Assembly: GCF_035046485.1 (NCBI RefSeq)
Contig: NC_085138.1
Span: forward strand, 293,490,256 to 293,554,255
Source: Aedes albopictus
Taxonomy: Eukaryota > Arthropoda > Insecta > Diptera > Culicidae
Length of the DNA stretch: 64,000 bases
Direction: 5' to 3'
A model generated the notes under the pieces. That model saw nothing but the letters and a program-made list of their open reading frames with translations, was not told the DNA's origin and made no database searches. This document shows positions 22,157 to 33,788 of the stretch, piece by piece; positions within the stretch are counted from its first letter, which is position 1, and every line of letters begins with the position of its first letter. The position numbers and the translations under genes are program-made.

Positions 22157-22534
22157 TACCTGAAAGCCTCTGAAGTCCCCTGAAAACTCCCTTGAAATCC
22201 CTCTGACCATCCCTCTTTACATCTGAAAGCCTTGACTCCCTCTCCTTTACATCTGCAAGCCACTTGCCCTTCTCAAACTTCTATGCAACCTTGCAATCCA
22301 TTTAGGCAACGAACTGAATTCATTAAGGTAAAAATTCGATTTAGCCAGTCCCGACTCGTTACCTAAATGGAGGTTCGGGTGTATTGAAAATGTGATGTAA
22401 GCAAAGGTTGCATTTTGCTTTACTTTAAATACTTTCATTGCTTAATAGGGCCAAGGCGTTTCCGGTATTATCCAGCCAAAATCTTTCATCAATACCCTGT
22501 TGTATGGAAAAAGTTGCACAAAGAGATTTCCACA
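22157..22534. repeat. 378-bp direct repeat, right copy
   Basis: Second copy of 18680-19057, starting exactly at the end of the LINE tail. It flows on the right into an RTE endonuclease fragment, which shows that this junction is the original chromosomal continuation. Confidence 0.9.
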
Positions 22535-22862
22535 ACAGACGGAATCGCAAATCGACAACTTTTTGATTGATGGAGAGCACCTCCCCGAAATGCTTGGCTT
22601 CAGAACCTATGGGGCTGTCCATAAACCACGTGGTCTGGAGGGGGGGGGCGGTTCGGCCAATGATCATTTTGTATGGACAAATAAAAATTTTTGTATGGAC
22701 TAATGACCACGCGGTGGGGGGGGGGGGGTTGAAAAGTCCCAAAAAAATGACCACGTGGTTTATGGACAGCCCCTATTATGTTCAAGCTGTATCCAAAACA
22801 CTCTGTCATCAACAATGTACAGTACCGACGGCCACCACAGTGCGACCTAGAGCGACCGAAGT
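22531..22862 (+). pseudogene. RTE endonuclease fragment, split by a MITE
   Basis: PQQTESQIDNFLIDG is encoded at about 22532-22575, and the text from CATCAACAATGTACAGTACC to CTAGAGCGACCGAAG (22807-22862) matches the RTE element at about 1058-1116. The two halves are separated by the 163-bp MITE at 22611-22773. Some sequence present in the intact element is missing between them. Confidence 0.75.
22611..22773. mobile_element. 163-bp MITE with 24-bp perfect inverted ends, 3-bp target duplication
   Basis: The ends start GGGGCTGTCCATAAACCACG and match for 24 bp on both sides. TAT flanks both ends (22608-22610, 22774-22776). The short interior holds G-runs of 9 and 12. It sits inside the RTE fragment and is therefore younger. 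Confidence 0.85.
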
Positions 22863-22896
22863 GTATTGTGTAGATTATTTTAGCTGAAGAGGGTTT

Positions 22897-23402
22897 CTTC
22901 TAGGATTGCCCAAAGGTTATTTCTAGGATACTTCCTAATGAGATGCTTTGAGGGGATTGATTCTTCAAGTAGTGTTTCTTAAAAGTTCCCTCTGGGATTC
23001 TTTTAGGAGTTACTTCTGAGATTCATAGAATGTTCCATTCAGAATTCCTGCAAAGTTTATTTCCAATATTTCTCCAGGAATTCCTCTTACAATTCCTCCG
23101 GAAGTTCTGAGATGCCTCCATTAATTCTTTTTGAGATTCCTCCAGTAACTCGTTTCTGAATTCGTCGAGAAATTTCCTCTAGGATTTCTTCTGAAATTCC
23201 TTGCTAGGTTGCTCCTAGATGTTTTTTTTTGCTGAGATTCCTGCAGAAATTCATTTCGTGTTTTTGTTTCTTTAAAAATTGACTTCACGATTCCCAGGAT
23301 TCCTTCTGAGATTCTTCCAAGAGTTTATTTAGGATCTCCTCAGAACCTTCCTTTGGAATTCTTCTAGCAGCTTCCTCAGAGAGTTTCCATCGGAGATTCA
23401 TC
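22897..23402 (-). repeat. Degenerate 24-bp-type GGAATTCC array
   Basis: Diverged units such as TTCCTCCAGTAACTC and GGAATTCCTCTTACAATTCC. The array continues beyond the TA-flanked element at 23405-24351. Confidence 0.65.
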
Positions 23403-23404
23403 TA

Positions 23405-24351
23405 AAGCCTGTATCTGCAATAATCGGGACACAGAAGTACGGCTGTAGCTCTGTAATGAATCGGTAAAATTTGCCAAATCATTGACCAAGAACTCTTTGG
23501 TGTATGTTTATTATGTGTGCCAAATTTCATAAAAATCGATGCATTACTTTTAACTGTGGATGAAAAACAAACAGACGTGGTTTTAAGCATTTTGTACAAT
23601 CATGACCAATTTTCATTCGCATAATAGATGGTTCTTTTACGCTACAGTTCAAAGTTCTGTGATGATAATTGTAAAATTTCGTTAGCAGTTATGATACTTA
23701 TAGAGACACTTTCTTGCAAAATTTCATCAACGTTGATCAATTGGTTTGAAAGTTACTGGTGTTGATAGGGGTGAGTGTTAGTGAAAAATTTTCGTGTTTT
23801 TCATGTGTGATGTTTGCCTATTCATAAATTTTGAATTTCTCTGCCAATTTTCATGAATTTTTTACAGAAGATAGTTGATTACGTGTTTATTATGCCTGCA
23901 AAATTTGATGATTATTGATATAGTACTTTCATTAGTACAATCGAAACAATAAAGGGTGCTGACTGTTTGCTGTCTGAGGAGCTAAAATCACGTTTAGTCC
24001 CAATACATGTTTCGACTATAAAATTGTTGATAGTGCATCGATTTTTTTGAAATTTTGCCAAAGCAACAAATGTAGATTGAGAGGTTTGTGTTCAAAATTT
24101 CAGCCATTTTCTTCGCCAAATTCAAAAGTTACAGCGCTGGCAAGCAAAACTAGGGTCTGTACAAAATTCAATGGCGCACATTTCACTCTTTTATCGCTAC
24201 AACAAAAAGTACTGCAACGATCCACATGAAATTTTGTAGGTGAAATGAACACATCACAAGATGTTATGAGGTCAAATTTGAGCAATTTTAATGTATCTAT
24301 TGCAGAGTTACAGGTGTATTTCTATGTCCCGATTATTGCGGATACAGGCTT
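23405..24351. mobile_element. TA-flanked inverted-repeat element, 947 bp
   Basis: 31-bp terminal inverted repeats starting AAGCCTGTATC with two mismatches, flanked by TA at 23403-23404 and 24352-24353. No transposase frame is present. Inward pairing continues loosely (GTAGCTCTGTAAT against GCAGAGTTACAG). It lies inside a GGAATTCC-type array. Confidence 0.8.
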
Positions 24352-24353
24352 TA

Positions 24354-24640
24354 GGATATCTTTCCACGATTCTTCCAGGAACTCTGAATTCCAGGTTATT
24401 TTAAGGAATTCCATCCCAGATTTCCCCAGAAACTCCTTGCAGGGTTCTTTTTACATCCGAATTACATCCGATATATCACAAGGAGTTTCCTCCGATATTC
24501 CGAAATTCCTCCAGAAATTACATTCGAGATTCCCCAAGAATTTTTTGCAATAAGTTTTTTTTTATATTTAAAGGTAAGTTGGTTTTTTTTTTCTTAGAAT
24601 TTCCTGGAGGAATTCCCGTGGAAATGTTATCCCACATAGA
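24354..24640 (-). repeat. Degenerate 24-bp-type array, left arm
   Basis: Units of the TTCCTCCAGAAATT kind. Together with 24841-25800, which has the opposite orientation, it forms a loose inverted pair around about 24740. Confidence 0.6.
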
Positions 24641-24840
24641 TTTATTGGTATGACAATTGGAAGAAATACAAACGAAACTATTGTTCATAACCAAACTGCT
24701 GAACGAATTCTTCAATTAAGTCTTGTAGAAATTTTAATAAGAATCCATAGAATGATTGCATATGAAAGTCCTAGAGTCCATATGTTAATCCAGAAGGGAC
24801 TCCATAAAAAACACTCTTCAAGGGCTGTCATTAGGAACAC

Positions 24841-25800
24841 CTGAGAGAATTCCAAAGCAAAAATTAAGCAGAATCCCAAAAAGATCTGCAAGAACTTCAG
24901 GAGGAAATCCTAGAGGAATTCCGGAAATAGTTAATGAAGGAATCCTGAAAAATACTGGAAGGAGTTCCTAAAGGAAAACCAGAAGAAAAATTTCAAGTAA
25001 TTCCAGAAAATAAAACTTCTGGAGGAATCCTAAAAGAAACTATAGTAGGAACCCAGTTAAAAACCTCCTGGAGAATTCCTGACAGAGGTAACCCTAAAAA
25101 AGAAGGAATTGCAGAAGATACGCCTTAAAAAATTCCAGAAGGAATTCTTTGGAGAATTCTAGGAAGAACTCTTGGTTGGAATCTTGGAATCTCAGGAAGG
25201 AGAAAATCCAGGAGGAATCTCAAAAGCAATGAACTTCTAGATAAATCACAGTGATCTGTGTGTTCTCCACAGAGGAATCCAGGAAGTAGTTCCCGAAGTA
25301 ATTCCTAAAGAACTTCCAAAAGAAACTCCCGGATAAATTTTGTATGGTATTGCTGAAAAATCCCGAAAGGAATTTCTGTAGGTATTCCTGAAGGTATCCA
25401 AGAAAGAACTCCTAATGAAAACTAAGACAAGAAAATCCTACATAATTTCCTAGAATTTCCATGAGGAATCTCGGAAAAAACTACTGATTGATCTCAAAAG
25501 AAAATATTGGAGGGATTTCAAGAGGAACCCGAGAAAGAATTTTCCATTTCCGGGGAGAAATTTCTGGAGGATTCCCAGAAAGAGCTCCAGATGGTTGCGA
25601 TGAACTAGCGTATGTTAAAATTCACGAAAATAAAAATTCTAAAAATACAGCTCCAGAAGGAGCACGTTAGAAGAAACCATTGGAGAAATCCCAAAAGAAG
25701 AATTTTTCAAAAAGAGGAATCTAAAAGGGAACATCTAGAGAGGAACCTTAAAATAGAATCTGAAATAGAATTCCTGAAGGGATCTCAAAAAGAACTCTAG
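24841..25800 (+). repeat. Degenerate 24-bp-type array, right arm
   Basis: Units such as CTAGAGGAATTCCGG and CTGGAGGAATCC in plus orientation, strongly diverged. Frames such as 25488-25670 are not genes. Confidence 0.65.
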
Positions 25801-26160
25801 GAAAAAGCATCAAAAATATCTTTTCGAACATCAGCCGCAATTCACCTTAACGCCCCGTAATGACAATGCGGATGCTATTCATAAATCCATCAGCAAGTCA
25901 TAAATTAGCATATTTGCCACGCGCACAAATCTAAATTTTGAATTCAAATGGAAAACCAGTACTGTCATGGTAAAGTCATAGCTGGTTACACAACGTTTCC
26001 AAATTTCAGCGCTTCTATACTGACACGCCCCTATGAAAGGGACTTAAGCCTTTGAAGACTGAATTTTTCCAAGCGTTATTATGGAGTTTTTTTTTTCTAC
26101 ATTTTTCCGTAGTTGTGGTGATCAATAGCATAAAAACGGTAGAATATTATGCAAACATTT
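25801..26160. other. Unrecognised stretch between array and satellite
   Basis: No coding frame or terminal repeat recognised. Confidence 0.4.
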
Positions 26161-26164
26161 TTTT

Positions 26165-26528
26165 CTGGATATCCTAGGTCATCCAAACAGTTCTTTTGTT
26201 CTGATTTCAAAGTCTCCAGGTGTAACGGTAACTTCTTTCATTATACAAAGCCACGATTTGTAATCTATCATGTCTTCTGAAAGGTTAATAGACAATATCA
26301 GATCAGTCGGGATATCCTAGGTCATCCAAACTGTTCTTGAGTTTAGATCCAAAAGTCTACGGGTGTAACGGTAACTTCTTTCATTATACAAAGCACAATT
26401 TGTAATCTATCATGTCCCGTAAATCTTCTGAATGTTCAATAGATAGTATCAGAACAATCGGGATATCCTAGGTCATCCAAACTGTTCTTAAGTTCAGATC
26501 CTGAAGTCTACGGGTGTAACGGTAACTT
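26165..26528. repeat. ~152-bp satellite, left block (about 2.4 units)
   Basis: GGATATCCTAGGTCATCCAAA boxes at about 26167, 26310 and 26460, each followed by AAGTCTACGGGTGTAACGG and TTTCATTATACAAAG. It continues after the insertion at 27396. Confidence 0.8.
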
Positions 26529-27395
26529 AGCACTACGTAGCACTACGGACCCCCTATTCCGGGGGTAAAAGTCCACCAAACAGGGAACCCCAATCCAAGG
26601 TGTCAGGCGACCTGTGCTGAGGGATGAATGGTTGAGGGGGTTTAAAACATGCTCGATGTTTAACGGAACCCGTAACGTGGGTAGGTCTCCCTTTTGGGTT
26701 GCGTTACGGAGTAAGATCTACCAAACTGAACCCTGGTGACATCCAACTTGTTAAACTAGGGTAATGCGTTTTGGTAATAAGGATTCATGGTACAAAGCCC
26801 TTGTTACTAGTGACATTTTCTAAAATTGCATTTATTTTGCCTTACGAATAGTTAAAGACTCGGTTTGTCCTTGCCGGGACTACACTTGATGTAAGGGAAA
26901 CAAACATGCTTTGCGCATCTAATTGCGTAAAAACCTACTAAGGACTGATAAGTACTGGTGATACAAGGACTCACGTGAATACTTATTACCGAATACATTC
27001 TCTAAGTTGACAGCGTTTTGCAACTAGCCTAAGGCCCCGAGTTTTTCAATGTTGTCCTGGGACTAAACTAGAAGTAAGACATGGATGAAGCCAGAGTTAC
27101 GATGCATGGACAAATATCAGTTCCACCGTTTTGTTTTTCTCAGAAATATAATCGATTATGTGTGATTAAGGGCGCTCTTTCGCTGGGATTTTTATCCCTG
27201 TGAAAACAGTACTTTTTCATCACATTCGATTTCTCGAACCTCTGAGGTAACAAAACACGATCTGTACAGAAATCGATTCTTCATTGCCTCTCAATGACAA
27301 TGGAGTAGTACGACATGCACTAAATAGTAAGGAAACGGTTATTGCCACAAAAGATCCAAATACTGGTCGCAGTGGCACATCCGAATAGAAAAAAA
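26529..27395 (+). mobile_element. Non-autonomous LINE-derived retroposon, 867 bp, A-tailed
   Basis: It splits the satellite and is flanked by the 8-bp duplication GGTAACTT (26521-26528, 27396-27403). It ends in a run of seven A. Just before the tail, GGTCGCAGTGGCACATCCGA shares GGTCGCAGTGG with the 3' end of the LINE fragment at 37446-37917, which suggests mobilisation by that LINE. There is no coding frame of note; the body may be a 5' region joined to a 3' end by internal deletion. Confidence 0.65.
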
Positions 27396-28215
27396 GGTAA
27401 CTTCTTTCATTATACAAAACTACGATTTGTAATCTATCATGTCTAGTAAGTCTTTTGAAAGTTCAAAAGACATTATCAGAATATTTGGGATATCTTAGGT
27501 TATCATAACTGCTTTTGAATTTAGATCCTTAAGTCTACGCGTGTAACAGTAACTTCTTTCATTATACAAAGCTATGATTTGATATCTATCATGTCCCGTA
27601 AGACTTCTGAAAGTTCAATAGACATTATCTGGACAATTGGAATATCCTAGGTCATCCAAACTGTTCTTGAGTTCAGATCCTGAAGTCTACGGGTGTAACG
27701 GTAACTTCTTTCATTATACAAAACTACGATTTGTAATCTATAATGTCTAGTAAGTCTTTTGGAAATTCAAAAGACAGTATCAAAACATTTAGGATATCAT
27801 AGGTAACCACAACTATTCTTGAGTTCAGATCCTGAAGTCTACGGGTGTAACGGTAACTTCTTTCATTATACAAAGCTATGATTTGATTTCTATCATGTCC
27901 CGTAAGACTTCTGAAAGTTAAATAGACAGTATCAAAACATTTGGGATATCCTAGGTCATCCAAACTGTTATTGAGTTTAGATCCTAAAGTCTACGCGTGT
28001 AACGGTAACTTTTTTCACTATACAAAGGTATGATTTGTAATCTATAATATCCAGTTAGTCTTCTGAAAGTTTAATATGCAGTATCAGAACAATTTGGATA
28101 TCCTAGGTCATCCAAATTGTTCTTAAGTTCGGATCCTAAAGTCTACGGGTGTAACGGTAGCTTCTTTCATTATACAAAACTACAAGTTGTATTCTATCAT
28201 GTCGAGTAAGCTGTT
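27396..28215. repeat. ~152-bp satellite, right block (about 5.4 units)
   Basis: GGATATCC-type boxes at about 27488, 27639, 27791, 27943 and 28096 give a spacing of 151-153 bp. Units differ by about 10-20 percent. AluI-like or CENP-B-like boxes were not seen. Confidence 0.85.
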
Positions 28216-29130
28216 CTGAGTTACACAACATTACCAAGCGCAATGTTTGAATCTATTTCATTTATTTAACATTAATAACATTTATAAAACTGAACCAACA
28301 ATTCTTCACCACAACACTCGTTTCGTGGCAGCAATCCTTATCCTCGACTGCGTCCCACAGTTGCCTTCAGTTTTGTACTCGAGATGTGTCATACCAAAAG
28401 GATGTGTCATATCTTCACCTTAGCTGTAAGTTCTTAGTTGTAGAGAAGTTTAGTAATGCTGAAATATCTCAAAGGTAGGTATTTTTGAATGGCTCTGAAT
28501 TTCACAGAAGTTCACGGGCCTGGGTGGGTTAAACTAGGTTACGTAACTTTTTGTACCACAAATGCTTCAAAGGTACAGGGCAATGCCTACTAAATAGGCT
28601 TTGAAGAATATTAGAATATTAGTAAATATGATTTATTTATGTATCATTAGACCGGAACAAATTTCATTTTCTTTTTTTGTCACTTTGCTCGTTGACTCGT
28701 GAAGGGGGGGGGGATGATAAATAATAAATTTATTTGATCAAAAATTACCCAAACAATTGATCAAAATCGTCAAACTCATCGGATTTGTTGAGAAATTTTC
28801 TCGGTGACTCTAATTTCGCTTTAAGTTTTTCATATTTCTTGAATAATTTATTTGTGTCCCCCTTCAAAATGTCGAATTCTGACTAAAATTTTCCGAGGTA
28901 GGGAGGGGGTGGCATAAGAGAAAATCGAAATTTGTGTCAGTCTTATTTCGGCTTATTCGGCAAATCTCGGTTTCTGAATTTCAACCGAAACTCAGGCGTG
29001 GTATACTGATTCTCGTCATCTAGAAGCTGAGATCTCATTAAAACATTTAGCTGACTGCTCGGCTGTGCAAATCTCGGCATTCGTAAGCCGAGATTCGGCA
29101 TTTTAAATTAAGTGTGTGCTACTGTCAAGA
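28216..29130. other. AT-rich sequence, nothing recognised
   Basis: No coding frame. A run of nine G lies near 28706-28714, and AGATTCGGC/GCCGAGATT-type words near 28960-29100 pair weakly. Confidence 0.4.
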
Positions 29131-29780
29131 ACTAAACTTCAGAACAATTTGGACGACCCTTAATGTTCCAAAGGTTGGTCCAGTAACCGCGATTGATTAT
29201 GCAACCTGACTCAGTATATCAGATATGACTGGTGTTACGAGTGCAGACCTGAAGTTCTGAATTCCAAGATAGTTTGCCTAACCTGGAACATTCCTATAGC
29301 CTATAATGTCTCTAAATGACATTTGAGATTTCAAGAGCTTCACGGATCCCAGCAGATTATGCAATGCTATTATTTATGATGAAAACCACATAATGTTGTT
29401 CTTGTAGACTTGAAGGAATTTTTATATGACAGTTTGGACGACCCTGAGTATCCCCAAGGTTAATAACATCAAGAAGAATTCAGATTGGTTCAATTTCAAC
29501 GGTTAAATATGCAACATTACTGAGTATAGCAGATATGGCTGCTGTTCTGAATGTAGACCTGAAGTTATGAACTTCAAGGTAGTTTGGCTGACCTGGAATA
29601 TACCTATAGTGTCTCTTAAAATGACAATTGAGATTTCAAGAGCTTGACTGATCCCAGCAGATTAAACAATGATATTATTTATGGCAAAAACACATGAAGT
29701 TGTTCTTGTAGTTTTGGAGGACTTTACTACAGGACAGTTTGGAACTCCTAAAACATCCCAGAATGTACAACACCTTCTGA
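29131..29780. repeat. ~310-bp tandem repeat, about two units
   Basis: The text from GACCTGAAGTTCTGAA (29246) recurs from GACCTGAAGTTATGAA (about 29558). It shares TGAGATTTCAAGAGCTT, ATCCCAGCAGATTA and TTGTTCTTGTAG in the same order. Copies are clearly diverged. Confidence 0.7.
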
Positions 29781-30171
29781 TATACTTGTCGAAAGTTCAA
29801 TGAATACATATGAAGGTAAATCATACCCCAATTTAGCTTTTATAACAACTGGTGTATTAATTTGTCCTTTTCTCCAAACTTTATGGTGTTCAGGATGTTC
29901 TAGGTTGTCAGTGAAGTCTCAAGAACAAATCTTCCCATTTTTCCTTATTAGAGGACTCAATTTGCCACAACTTTGCCGAAGACAGTATTCTGTTTTATTG
30001 AATGTGTGAATTTATACAGCCGTTTCTATGTTGAAGTCATAGATGATTCCTCCGGTTCCAAAGGGTCAAATGAAAACGTTGATTTTACATTTTTTTCGCC
30101 TACGTTTCGGTCCATGGACCTTCTTCAGGGCCTGTTCTCATGAAATTACATACGTGGTTTTGATCACATCT

Positions 30172-30255
30172 TATACTGCTGCCACTCGCATAACAGTCCC
30201 ATGTTTGCTGGGTTTCCTATTCATATGGGACTGTTTTGCGAGTGGGGGCAGTATA
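30172..30255. repeat. 84-bp strong hairpin (31-bp arms, 22-nt loop)
   Basis: The left arm (30172-30202) begins TATACTGCTGCCACTCGCAT and pairs with 30225-30255 with only three mismatches. The size is like a miRNA precursor or a very small MITE. A TA duplication is possible but ambiguous. No conserved small RNA is recognised. Confidence 0.75.
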
Positions 30256-30488
30256 GGTATGTATCATTTTTTTGTAGTTTTTTTAAATTCGTATGTTTTC
30301 AGTCCACGAGAGCACACAAAATTTTATTCATTCACGTTTCATCAGAAATTGTGTAACTAATAAAGAACCTCAAAGAAATTACCTCAAAACTAATGAAGAA
30401 GCTTATATGAACTCAATTATAAACCGTAGTGTGTACTACCTTGCCTTGGAGATGAACCAGCCTCGGGCTGAAAATCTCCCTAATAAAG

Positions 30489-30489
30489 C

Positions 30490-30574
<85 letters not shown>
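30489..30574. repeat. (TAA)n microsatellite, about 28 units
   Basis: Perfect run of AAT/TAA triplets. It produces a poly-Asn stretch in the frame 30293-30625, which I do not consider a gene. Confidence 0.95.
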
Positions 30575-30576
<2 letters not shown>

Positions 30577-31241
30577 CTTGCTAATTATTAGCTGGTGTTC
30601 TAAAGTTTTAGATAAATTGCAATGACAGTTTGGCTGTTTTTTTTTACAAATGGCCTACATGAAACGGTAAAGCGTTCGTAATAGACATCTAAGTATGAGA
30701 TGAGTGTAATAAGGTTTCCTTTGGCGTTGCAAAAGAATAAGAAAACATCAAGTTCTGCTAACTAACTTCACTTATTATGCACAAACTTGTCCTTGGCCGT
30801 AGGAAACGACCCCGGCCGGCAGTAACAAAGAAAACCTCCATCCCCAGATTCTTCTCAGTTCTCAAAAAACGACGCAAAAAGAAACCTTAATCCCGCACTA
30901 ACGTCAACGATCGCAAAAATGGTTTTTAAATTGCAAGTTTTATTGACTTGGTGTAGTTTTCCCATTCCCGTGACAAACGGAACGGCTTTTGTTTGCGGGA
31001 AGACCCCAGAAAAATCTGCGGCGCATTCGAGCGTTGACGACTGAAAGCAAAAATTAGGCAGAAGGGAAGAAATCGAATGACTTCTGCCTGACGATGTCGT
31101 TAAATTAAGTTTTGAGGTTTCATTTCAACAGTCTTAACGAAACGATTCGACGGGCAAGAACGCGGTGCAAGGGCCGCTCTTGCTGTGGAGCTGCAATGTC
31201 GATGTCCTGCGCCCATTGGATGCTGAACAGCAGAAGTGGAA
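30575..31241. other. Complex sequence, no recognised gene
   Basis: 30780-31230 is GC-richer than its surroundings and may be unique DNA. Only short frames are present, for example 31112-31297, which runs into the next MITE. Confidence 0.4.
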
Positions 31242-31324
31242 CCCGAGCAGAAGGGAATAACAACAGCATAAGGAGCTGTGTTATTTGGGAAAAATAACTG
31301 AATAATAAAATCGATTATTTTTAA

Positions 31325-31833
31325 CCCGAGCAGGAGAGAATATCAAAAGCATAATAAAATATGTTATTTTGGCATAATAACTGTATAGCGGAATCAGTAT
31401 TTTTTATGTTATTAACATATCTTATTATGTTATAAACTTGTCTGTCATAAGCGGCAAAATAACAAAAATCATAACAAAAAAATGTTCCTGGAAGACCAAC
31501 TTAATAACATGTTCTGTTAGCTTCAATAACAATTTAATAACAATGAATCTTGCAGTGAATTTCAAAACTTGTTATTGTTGTGTTATAGTTCATCACATAT
31601 ATTGCGAATTTTCAATAATAGGATAATAACAAAACTTGGTCTATAACAAAGTATATTATTGAAATATTAATTAGTGGATGAAACTCAATAACTTGATCAT
31701 AACAAAATAAGATTGCTCAGCGAAACATGTTATAAGAAAGTAATACTTCGATAAGTTAATATTAACAAATTATGTTATAAAAACAGACTATGTGATTCTG
31801 TTCTTATGAATTTGATATTCTCCGCTGCTCGGG
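31325..31833. mobile_element. CCCGAG-ended MITE nested in a related MITE
   Basis: 23-bp ends starting CCCGAGCAG and ending GAGAATATCAAA match with two mismatches. AA flanks both sides (31323-31324, 31834-31835). Its interior (GTCTGTCATAAGCGGCAAAA near 31440) is repeated in the host element near 31868, so both belong to the same family. Confidence 0.8.
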
Positions 31834-32439
31834 AAGTTATTACCATAACATATTGTGTTATAAACTTGTCTGTCATAAGCGGCAAAATAACAAATTCCAT
31901 AACAAAAAAATGTTCCTGGAAAACCAATTCAATAACTTGTTTTGTTAGTTTCAATAACAACTTAATAACAATGAATTCGGAAAATATTTCAATAACAAAT
32001 TTTGATATTAATATGTTATTGATAATAATCGGAGAGCAGAATTTGCTATGATATCAAACTCGTTACTTAATAAGTTATAATACTTAATAAAATTATTCGC
32101 TTTGTCTCACAAACCCGCCAATAACATGAGGTTCATCACTCTGACGTAAGATATATTTTCAAATGATCGAGAAATACTATATTCGGCTTTTTATTCATTC
32201 AGAGATTTGAAGTCGCAAGATAATCGAACTTTAGTAATTTCTATATTATCAAATACGGCGAGCTTCCATTTCCACCTGTAATTTATATATATATGTTATA
32301 CTTTAATTGTTTTCGGAGCACGTGTTACCTTTGTTTTTTTTTCTGCATAGAAACTGAAAAATTTTTAGAATGCTCAACAGTTTTGCAGAAAATTTTTGGG
32401 ATATTGTAAATATTGTACAGATTATTACAATTTTCCTGG

Positions 32440-33150
32440 AAATTTAATTCCTCAGATTTTTCCCTGGATTCAAGAATTATGTCGAATATTCCTCCTGGAT
32501 TCATCAAGAATTCCTCCAAAAATTTTGCTATAATTTCTCCTGAACTTCCTCTGATGATTCCTACAGGTCTTTCACCCGAAATTTTTGCAATATTTTTTTT
32601 CTGAAATTCCTCTATTTATTCCTCTAAGGATTCCGTCAAAAACTCCTTTTATGTTTAACATATGACTTTGCCATAAAATTCTTCCAAAAATTTGTCGACT
32701 GATTTGGTCATAAACTTTTCCATAAATGACTCCAAATATCTTCCAGAAATTTCTCCGAGAGTTCTTTGACAGAATCTTTCATGGACTTTCAAAGACTCCT
32801 CTATAAATTCCTCCAGAATCCTGCACAGAATCCCTTCAAGGGTTTCTTCAGAATTTCCTGTGATCATTAGTCCTGAAGTTCATCTTAAGATTACTCTGAA
32901 AGTTTCATTGACGATTTCACTATGAGTTTTTCCGAAGGATTCTCCAGGAGTTTTTCAAAAGATTCTGCCAAGAATCCTAATAATTACTCAGAAGAATCAA
33001 CTTCGAAATTTCTAAGAAAATTGTGCCAGTAGTTCTTTTGAAGACTTCTCCAGGGATTTATCGAAAGGTTCCTCCAGAACTTCCAAGTGCTTATCCGAAA
33101 ATTATTTAAGGAATTTTTAAAAGGAGTCGTTCAGGAATTTCCTTTTTAAC
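32440..33150 (-). repeat. Degenerate 24-bp-type array inside a MITE
   Basis: Units such as GAATTCCTCCAAAAATT and TTCCTCCAGAACTTCC. Flanking text on both sides belongs to the CCCGAG-ended element, so the array has entered or expanded within a mobile element. Confidence 0.65.
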
Positions 33151-33475
33151 TGAATACAAAAATGGAACTACACAAAGGGACAGGTCATAATTGTCGAATT
33201 GTTTCTGTGATTTCAAAACTTGTTACTATTGTGCTATTGCTGATAAGTTGATCAATAGTACAACAATAACTAAACTTGTACTTCAACAAAACATGTTATT
33301 TAAATGTAATTTAGTTGATGAATATCAATAGCTTGATTATAACAAAATGAGATTGTCCAACAAGATTTGTTATGGAAAATCTATGCCTTGATAATTTAAC
33401 AAAAACAAAACAAAATATAAAAACAGGTTATGTGATTTCGTCGTTATTGACTTGCTATTCTCCTCTGCTCGGGAA

Positions 33476-33786
33476 GAAGAAGCAATATCAATTTTGGGGG
33501 AGAAATTATTTCCCCAAGCCTATAGCCGTTGGCCAAAATGCGATGCAATCCAACAGCAGCAGCCACTGGATTTTCGGTTCGGGAAGTGATTGGAAAAGTT
33601 TTCCCTGGATTTCGCTCGTGATGGAGGGAAATGAGATGTCATTTCTACTACACAGTCGAGAACGGTGAAGCGGCACTGATGAGAATGTTGCTGATGGTTG
33701 TTGATGGAAGGAAGCAGGCAAATTATTGTGATCCAAAATGGTAACAATGGAAATTATAATTGGCTGTGTGCTTGCTTTTGAGAGGA
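33476..33786. other. Short complex stretch between two MITEs
   Basis: Contains a 98-codon plus frame and two overlapping minus frames (33506-33747) without known motifs. Probably unique, non-coding DNA. Confidence 0.4.
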
Positions 33787-33788
33787 AT

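Larger units (their letters stand above)
31242..33473. mobile_element. Large CCCGAG-ended MITE interrupted by a sibling copy and an array
   Basis: CCCGAGCAGAAGGGAATA at 31242 is mirrored by TATTCTCCTCTGCTCGGG ending at 33473. AA flanks both ends (31240-31241, 33474-33475). The interior is rich in AATAACA and TTGTTAT words. It contains the complete sibling element 31325-31833 and a GGAATTCC-type block at 32440-33150, so the original element was shorter. Confidence 0.7.

Noticed and set aside
30293..30625. Poly-asparagine protein
   Set aside because: The Asn run is the TAA microsatellite read in one frame.
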